Origin: Agarophyton chilense
Taxonomy: Eukaryota > Rhodophyta > Florideophyceae > Gracilariales > Gracilariaceae
Assembly (NCBI GenBank): GCA_030374765.1
Contig: JARGXX010000079.1
Span: forward strand, 1,240,001 to 1,304,000
DNA length: 64,000 bases
Reading direction: 5' to 3'
A model generated the notes under the pieces. The model made no database searches, had not been told where the DNA came from, and saw only the letters and a program-made list of their open reading frames with translations. Below are positions 59,028 through 64,000 of this stretch, in pieces. Both the position numbers and the translations under genes were made by a program. Position 1 is the stretch's first letter. Every line of letters starts with the position of its first letter.

Positions 59028-61178
59028 CTATCTCCAGCGCGGATCTTGCTTGCTCCGAGCATGTGTTCTCTTCCTAATCGGCATGTCTCCATGGTATGTT
59101 CGAATTGAGTCACCGTTCCTATTTCTCACGACCCGACCCCGAGCGTCCACCCAGTAATCGGAGTCGCTCACCGTCATTTGTACACACGCCTCAACAGTAG
59201 CCACGGGGCGTCCATATTTAGTTAGGGCCATTTCAAAGGCATAGAGCTCTCCAGCATGAGGCAAAAGCTCACGCATTGGAAGCACCCCGGATTTTCCGAC
59301 CCGGGACTTCTTTTTGGCGAATTCAAGAAGAATATGTCTGTACTTCAGTTCGTCAAGACTCTTCACGGGCAAAAGCGGAATTACTGGAAGCGTGTCTCCA
59401 ATGCGTTCTCGAGACCCGGAGGGGCGTTTGGGTAGGCCAATACTATAGATTCGATCGCGCTTTAAGAAAATTCCTTGACCGTGCACTTCCATCCTTAGAG
59501 CATTGAGACGAGGCCTCCTGGCGGCACTGGGTAATCTCCGCGCTTCAACGCTCTCAGACACTTGACGAGACAGTGAATCTCGCTTCCTTGGGCCGCTATT
59601 CGCATGAGGCTCCGGGCTCGGACCTGATGTTTGTTCGCCTTGACCTTTACTGACCTTTTTTGACTGCAGCAATCTCCCCGTTGCAGGTCTTGGGTGAGAA
59701 TCAGGATGTTCATTTTCCTCATCCCCTTGCCCTATGTCGTTCGATGTTTCCGGCGTGGAATGAGCTGACCTGAAAATGCCGGATTTGGGTGTTTGTAATA
59801 AGTCAATGTTGTACCCGTAACTGTCGCTAGAAGAGTTTTTCACCAAGTTACCAATCTCAGAGTCGCGCTTGAAGTCTAAGAAGTGAAAATCATAACCTTC
59901 ATCAGGACTGTCATGGAGAACCTCTTCCATCGCTACAAAATCATCAGGATCTTCGGATGATAGAGATGAGGAGGATTCTGCACCATCTGCATCTTCTTCA
60001 TCTATATCTGCGACTTCCTCATGTTCCTCATCGATTGGCATACGTTCGATTATACTCCGAAGCCTGGAAGAACGTAGGGACTTCGGAGCCGATCCTTTCA
60101 TATTACGCGGTGGGAAAATACGACGCATTGAATGAGGAGCATCCTCGAATGAATCACGCTTGACAAAGGGACGTGCACCCTTGATAAAACGGACTAGCAT
60201 AAACTCAAATACAATACGGTATCCGTGTGGTGACCGCATAGGTGCTTCCGGAGAAGGAAAGGCAGGCAGGCGCAACTCAAAGGCACCATACACGGGAATA
60301 TGATCGCTTTGCTTGAAATCGGTGAGCGCTCGGTACTGAAGACATTTGACCAGTTCAACTCTGGCAGGTAGAGAATGCCAGAGGATTCTGTCACAGTAGC
60401 TCGGGATGCGATGATTGCTATAGCGGCCTGAGTGTGGAACAATCTTGAACGTGGGCGCAAACGTAATGTCCGCCTCTTCAAAGTCTGCGAAAACGTTTCC
60501 GTCAAGGCGCTCCTTGGTTAGCTGATCAGCGTTGATCAAAGCACGCCAGTTGCGGGCTTCAACCCTCTCTTTGACCCACTGCACGCGATCTTCCTTGGTA
60601 GACCCCGGGGCGACGACACGGTAATTGAGGTCGCCTAGCACGAAGACATGTTCGTAGCGATGAAAGAGAGGGACAGGAATGATATGTTCGGCGCCCCTTG
60701 TCAAGAATTCGTCGCGGTCCAATCTACGCAGAATGACGCGCCAATCATCCTCACGGCTCTGTAGGCGCTCCTCATTAGCGGCGAGATGGGCAACGATGAA
60801 AACGACGCGACAGAAGCGTCCAAACTGCATACCAACGGCGACAGCGCCCTTGTTCGGCCAACGGTCTGCCACACCGGCTCCCACTCGCATGCCAGTAGAG
60901 GTGACGGAAACGATGGGTCTTCCCTTTTCATTCATCCTGACGAAGACCTTGAGACGCATACCCGCGTAGGCCTCGCCGCCGGCGTAGAGCCATTCAGGCC
61001 CGAGCGCCCTGATGAGTTGGTTCTTCCAGCCACGGCGACCGACGGCGACTTCCTGCAGGCCGACGACGATGACGTCGTTGTCAGCGGCACATGAGAGCAG
61101 TTGGTGGGTATCGATGGGGATTCCGGGAGGGGCTCCGCCGACGTTCCAGGTGACGAGGCCGATGCGGAAGGGCTGCAT
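59028..61178 (-). CDS. inositol polyphosphate 5-phosphatase with C-terminal C2-like domain
   Basis: 716 residues, single exon. The catalytic domain spans residues 1-305. It begins LVTWNVGGAPPG (metal-binding Asn) and VVGLQEVAVG (Glu). Then FIVAHLAANEERL is followed by the two family signatures: GDLNYRV near 180 and PSYCDRILW near 260, and then SDHIPVYGAFEL (His). A ~270-residue acidic/Ser-rich linker follows (EEVADIDEEDADGAESSSS). The C-terminal region at about 570-690 (YRHILLEFAKKKSRVGKSG, GELYAFEMALTKYGRP) looks like a C2-type beta-sandwich. The enzyme removes the 5-phosphate from PtdIns(4,5)P2/P3 or soluble inositol phosphates, controlling trafficking and signalling. No SAC domain is present, so it is not a synaptojanin. 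The sense-strand leader is CT-repeat-rich. Confidence 0.92.
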   Translation of the reverse strand: MQPFRIGLVTWNVGGAPPGIPIDTHQLLSCAADNDVIVVGLQEVAVGRRGWKNQLIRALGPEWLYAGGEAYAGMRLKVFVRMNEKGRPIVSVTSTGMRVGAGVADRWPNKGAVAVGMQFGRFCRVVFIVAHLAANEERLQSREDDWRVILRRLDRDEFLTRGAEHIIPVPLFHRYEHVFVLGDLNYRVVAPGSTKEDRVQWVKERVEARNWRALINADQLTKERLDGNVFADFEEADITFAPTFKIVPHSGRYSNHRIPSYCDRILWHSLPARVELVKCLQYRALTDFKQSDHIPVYGAFELRLPAFPSPEAPMRSPHGYRIVFEFMLVRFIKGARPFVKRDSFEDAPHSMRRIFPPRNMKGSAPKSLRSSRLRSIIERMPIDEEHEEVADIDEEDADGAESSSSLSSEDPDDFVAMEEVLHDSPDEGYDFHFLDFKRDSEIGNLVKNSSSDSYGYNIDLLQTPKSGIFRSAHSTPETSNDIGQGDEENEHPDSHPRPATGRLLQSKKVSKGQGEQTSGPSPEPHANSGPRKRDSLSRQVSESVEARRLPSAARRPRLNALRMEVHGQGIFLKRDRIYSIGLPKRPSGSRERIGDTLPVIPLLPVKSLDELKYRHILLEFAKKKSRVGKSGVLPMRELLPHAGELYAFEMALTKYGRPVATVEACVQMTVSDSDYWVDARGRVVRNRNGDSIRTYHGDMPIRKRTHARSKQDPRWR

Positions 61179-61619
61179 GAGGGGAGAGGGGAAGAGAGCG
61201 AAGAGGGCGAAGAGGGCGAAGAGGGCGAAGAGGGCGAAGAGGACGGAGAGGGCGGAGAGGGCGGAGAGGGAAGTGTGCGACGGTAACTGGGGGGAAGGGA
61301 TGCTTTAAGAGTTGGCAGAAAAAACAGGGAGTTTGGTGATGCTTCGCCACGCGCGGGCAAGAAAGGCAGCGGCGAGGAGGGTGGCGGGGCGGGAGGCCGG
61401 AGCGCGAGTTAGCGGCGGAGCGGGACAGCGGAGGAAGGGGGGGTGGGGGGTTGGGCCCACACGTAACCTAACGAGTCACTCGAGTGCGCACGCGGCGCCA
61501 CGCGCTGTGCCTGCTGGCAACTCGTCGTTTTTGGTGCAACGCGTGGCACGCGACACGTGCTCCCCGCCTCTTCCATTTGTGCCAGCCACACTATCTATCG
61601 ACCTTCGAAGGTAGCTAAG
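61179..61619 (-). promoter_or_regulatory. 5' flank of the 5-phosphatase
   Basis: About 440 bp between the 5-phosphatase start and the stop of the next minus-strand gene. It includes a 9-bp tandem repeat next to the start. Promoter inferred. Confidence 0.4.
61198..61269 (+). repeat. 9-bp tandem repeat, unit GCGAAGAGG / GCGGAGAGG
   Basis: Five exact copies of GCGAAGAGG followed by three of (A/G)CGGAGAGG, immediately upstream of the 5-phosphatase ATG. On the sense strand it is a pyrimidine-rich CCTCTTCGC array. Confidence 0.95.
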
Positions 61620-63273
61620 TTAGTTAAGGAAATTGGCGCCGCCCCGACGTGTCGTCTCCGGGAATGCTTTCTGGAACAGGAGCCGCATCTCATACATCGC
61701 CGACCCCTCGCTGAAGGACGGCTCCATGTTGGCGCTGCGCTCGCCCTCGCTTGCCAGCGAGATGTGTCCGCTCAGTAGCTTGAGGTCGTCCATGTTGAGC
61801 AGAAGCTGCTCGTCTATGTACCCCACCGCCTTTATCGGCACCTTGCTGCTGTCGCCCGCTTCCGATCCACCCTCGCTGCTTGCCGGCTCTGTTACCGTCC
61901 CATCCTCCCCGTCCGTCTCTGTCCCGCCTTGAGTGGCTGTCGTGTCCGTGCCTGCTGCCTTCAAAGCTGCAGCTTGCCCAGTTGTCGCCTGCCCAGTTGT
62001 CACCTCCATACTTGTCTCCTCCACAGCTGCTGCCCTCACGCCTGTCGCGTCTGCAGCTGCTGCGTCCTCGGATGCGGCCCTCTCGGCTGCAGCCTTCTCG
62101 GATGCGGCCCTCTCGGCTGCAGCCTTCTCGGATGCGGCCTTCTCGGCTGCGGCCTTCTCGGCTGCGGCCTTCTCGGCTGCGGCCTTCTCGGCTGCGGCCT
62201 TCTCGGCTGCAGCCCTCTCGGTGGCGGCTTTCACGGCTGTGGCGTTCCCTGCTGCGGCACTGTCGGCTGCTGCTTCCTCGGCGGCTGCGCCCGTAGCTGC
62301 TGCGCCTGCGGTTTTGGCGTGCGCCTCAACCTTGCGGAAGCTCTCGCCACTCGTTCTGCTCTCATCGTTGAATGAAACCTTTCTCTCCATCTTGAACGAC
62401 CTATCCCGTCGCGTCTGAAGCCGCTGCAGACGGATCGGATGCTGGTAGGACTGAGGCTCCTCGCTTTCACTCTTAGCTTCAGTGGCCTCGTTCACCTCCC
62501 TCACTTCGCTCGTTTCAGTGTTCGTCGAAATTGCAGTTTCCACTGTGTCACAACACGCATCCAAAGTCCACAGCTTTGTCAGTTCACTCGATCCATTCTT
62601 GCGACGCACGCATCTTTTCGCTCAACATCGCACACACCAATTGCTTACCTTTTTGCTTCCCAGTTCTCGCTTCGTACGCCGACTTGCTGGCTACGAGAGC
62701 ACGCCCGGGCTTAAAAATCGGCTGGCTGTTCGGAATCAGTGCCACATACCTTGAAATCCCATGCACCACTTGGCACACCACGAACACGCACTGCGTGTCT
62801 TCATCTGCTCTTGTGGCGCTTTGTCCGAATATCTGAGGAGTTGGCACTGCAATCTTCCATCCGTTTCCCTTTGTAGATTCGCTCCTCACCATCTTGACCG
62901 CAATGCAGCACTTGAAAGCCGTTGCCAGCGCGCTCCATTCAATGTCATTCACAATGGCTCGTTGATCATATCTCGACACGTCGTTAGTTAGAATGCGGTT
63001 TGCCAACTCGGGCAGCAGTTGCTTGAGCACCGCCTCATCGTAGTCTTCTGAGTACCATTGACGAAGCAGCAACGATAGCCTTTCCACGTCGCTGTCTTGG
63101 ATCAAATTTGCCACTTTCACTCGTGCTTCTTGCTCCGTGTACGCGGATTCTCCAGTTCGCTTGCTGAGAGCATTAACCACGTAGAGTGCAGTCTTGAAGC
63201 CATAACTATCGGACACATCTACAGGTTTCAACGGGACGGCATGGCGTTGCACTCGAGTCGATAATGCCTGCAT
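61620..63273 (-). CDS. unknown protein with EKAAA helix repeat, two exons
   Basis: I join exon 1 (63273-62649) to exon 2 (62542-61620) across a 106-bp intron (GTAAGC ... ACACAG, phase 1), giving 515 residues in place of two overlapping frames. The join reads GKQK then VETAISTNTETS. The N-terminal ~208 residues form a folded domain (YGFKTALYVVNALSKRTGE, IVNDIEWSALATAFKCCIAV, VFVVCQVVHGISRYVALIP). Its end has the rhythm of OTU-like cysteine proteases, but no catalytic Cys is visible, so this is a weak guess. A charged linker leads to an EKAAA array (about 330-390 overall), a predicted continuous Ala-rich helix. An acidic linker and a C-terminal conserved-looking segment follow (DEQLLLNMDDLKLLSGHISL, MYEMRLLFQKAFPETTRR). 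Function unknown. Confidence 0.65.
62090..62220 (+). repeat. 15-bp coding tandem repeat (EKAAA/ERAA array)
   Basis: About nine copies of a 15-mer close to GCTGCGGCCTTCTCG on the plus strand, coding for EKAAA-type units on minus. The central copies are identical, suggesting recent expansion. Confidence 0.95.
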
Positions 63274-64000
63274 CTTTCACACGCTACGCAATGCCACACC
63301 GTGCTCGTTCGCTGTTGGAAACGAAAAACTTCAGCGTCTGCTTTATATCACTTTTGCATCAAATGCTTCTACAACTCTCGCGACGTTTATCGAGCAACTG
63401 ACGTAACCAATTCAGCCGCTCAGACAGTCCTTTAGAACTTCGCGTTTTTCGTTTGACATGGCGATATGAGTCATGCATCGGGTCCTCGACTGAATTCACC
63501 TCTCGTTCACAGCGTCGATAACTTGAACGAGATCGATGTACAATCCTTCTCGCCATGTGCGTAATCGCCGAATCCTCCCTTGCTGGCAGCATCATGACTT
63601 GTCTGTCCTACTTTGAAGCGTCGATTGCTGGCTTCATGAGATCAATGAAGGGTTTGCGTGTAAGAAAGCAAAGTTATGGACAAGAAACAGCCCAACATGC
63701 CCGGGGTTCGACTCCAGAACTCACCGTCGGGCAATGACAAGCCCGATGACAAGTACGTTCTTTAACGAATCTTTCTGAATCGCTCTGCCATCGGGCCTTC
63801 GGCTTTGCTCTGCTTCTATCCAAGCCACGCTAAGAGAGAGGGTACAAAGTGATGGCCCCACGTAGACGTTTACAAGTACACTCTGACTTGGCGTTATTCG
63901 GTGGGCCCCGCCCTTTAATTATAGGAATGCGCCATGAGGGGCTCGTGGCTCTCTATGTAACGTTATGGACGAAGGTTGTGTGATGGTGAAGCTAGCGTTT
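63274..64000. other. window end, 5' flank of the EKAAA-repeat gene
   Basis: Contains a small basic minus frame (63359-63595, 78 residues, Arg/Ser-rich) without features. A hairpin of TGCCCG ... CGGGCA lies at about 63698-63735, with a GGTTCGA-like loop; I do not call a tRNA. Nothing else is recognised. Confidence 0.4.

Noticed and set aside
63695..63740. tRNA-like GGGGTTCGACTCC element
   Set aside because: The T-arm stem does not pair properly and no anticodon or acceptor arms can be folded around it; only a 6-bp hairpin is clear.

Overview
This is a eukaryotic nuclear window, most likely from a multicellular red alga (Florideophyceae, Chondrus-like). The evidence is of four kinds. Several genes belong to oxygenic phototrophs: a DUF1995 protein and a DUF2358+SOUL protein with transit-like N-termini, and a PPi-dependent phosphofructokinase. 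There is a Golgi-type carbohydrate sulfotransferase, as expected of an organism making sulfated galactans, and a hog-type Hint protein, a family known to occur in red algae. Most genes are single-exon, and the few introns are short GT-AG introns (48-513 bp). Gene islands alternate with AT-richer, transposon-bearing stretches. The species assignment is inference.

Layout. 0-8 kb: a membrane-anchored diflavin reductase diverges from PFP, followed by a two-exon PRP39. 8.7-15.5 kb: two large tandem minus-strand genes, one with possible ASH-like (SPD-2/CEP192-like) segments and one with three PAM2 motifs and many tryptophans (GW182-like). 16.6-27 kb: an unknown protein, a four-exon MED10, a conserved unknown, a two-exon YbeY, RTF2 diverging from a plastid-type NAD-epimerase, and a GST. 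28-36.5 kb: an R2R3-MYB, a secreted CAP/SCP protein, a membrane protein with ARPEL repeats, and a sulfotransferase. 37.8-45.5 kb: an unknown helical protein, cyclin B, a secreted Hint protein, a poorly resolved interval and a candidate 40-residue spliced protein. 45.5-53.2 kb: DUF1995 diverging from DUF2358-SOUL, then a 1.6-kaa REJ/IPT receptor-like protein. 53-59 kb: AT-rich, with a decayed hAT transposase. 59-63.3 kb: an inositol polyphosphate 5-phosphatase and a two-exon gene with a long EKAAA repeat.

There is no operon logic, but several divergent pairs share short intergenic promoters. Many starts are preceded by C- or CT-rich tracts on the sense strand, which may be a promoter or leader feature. 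The best candidates for new biology are the triple-PAM2/W-rich protein, the Hint protein with its unfamiliar N-domain, the ASH-like protein in a lineage without centrioles, the REJ protein, and the sense-strand C-tract pattern.
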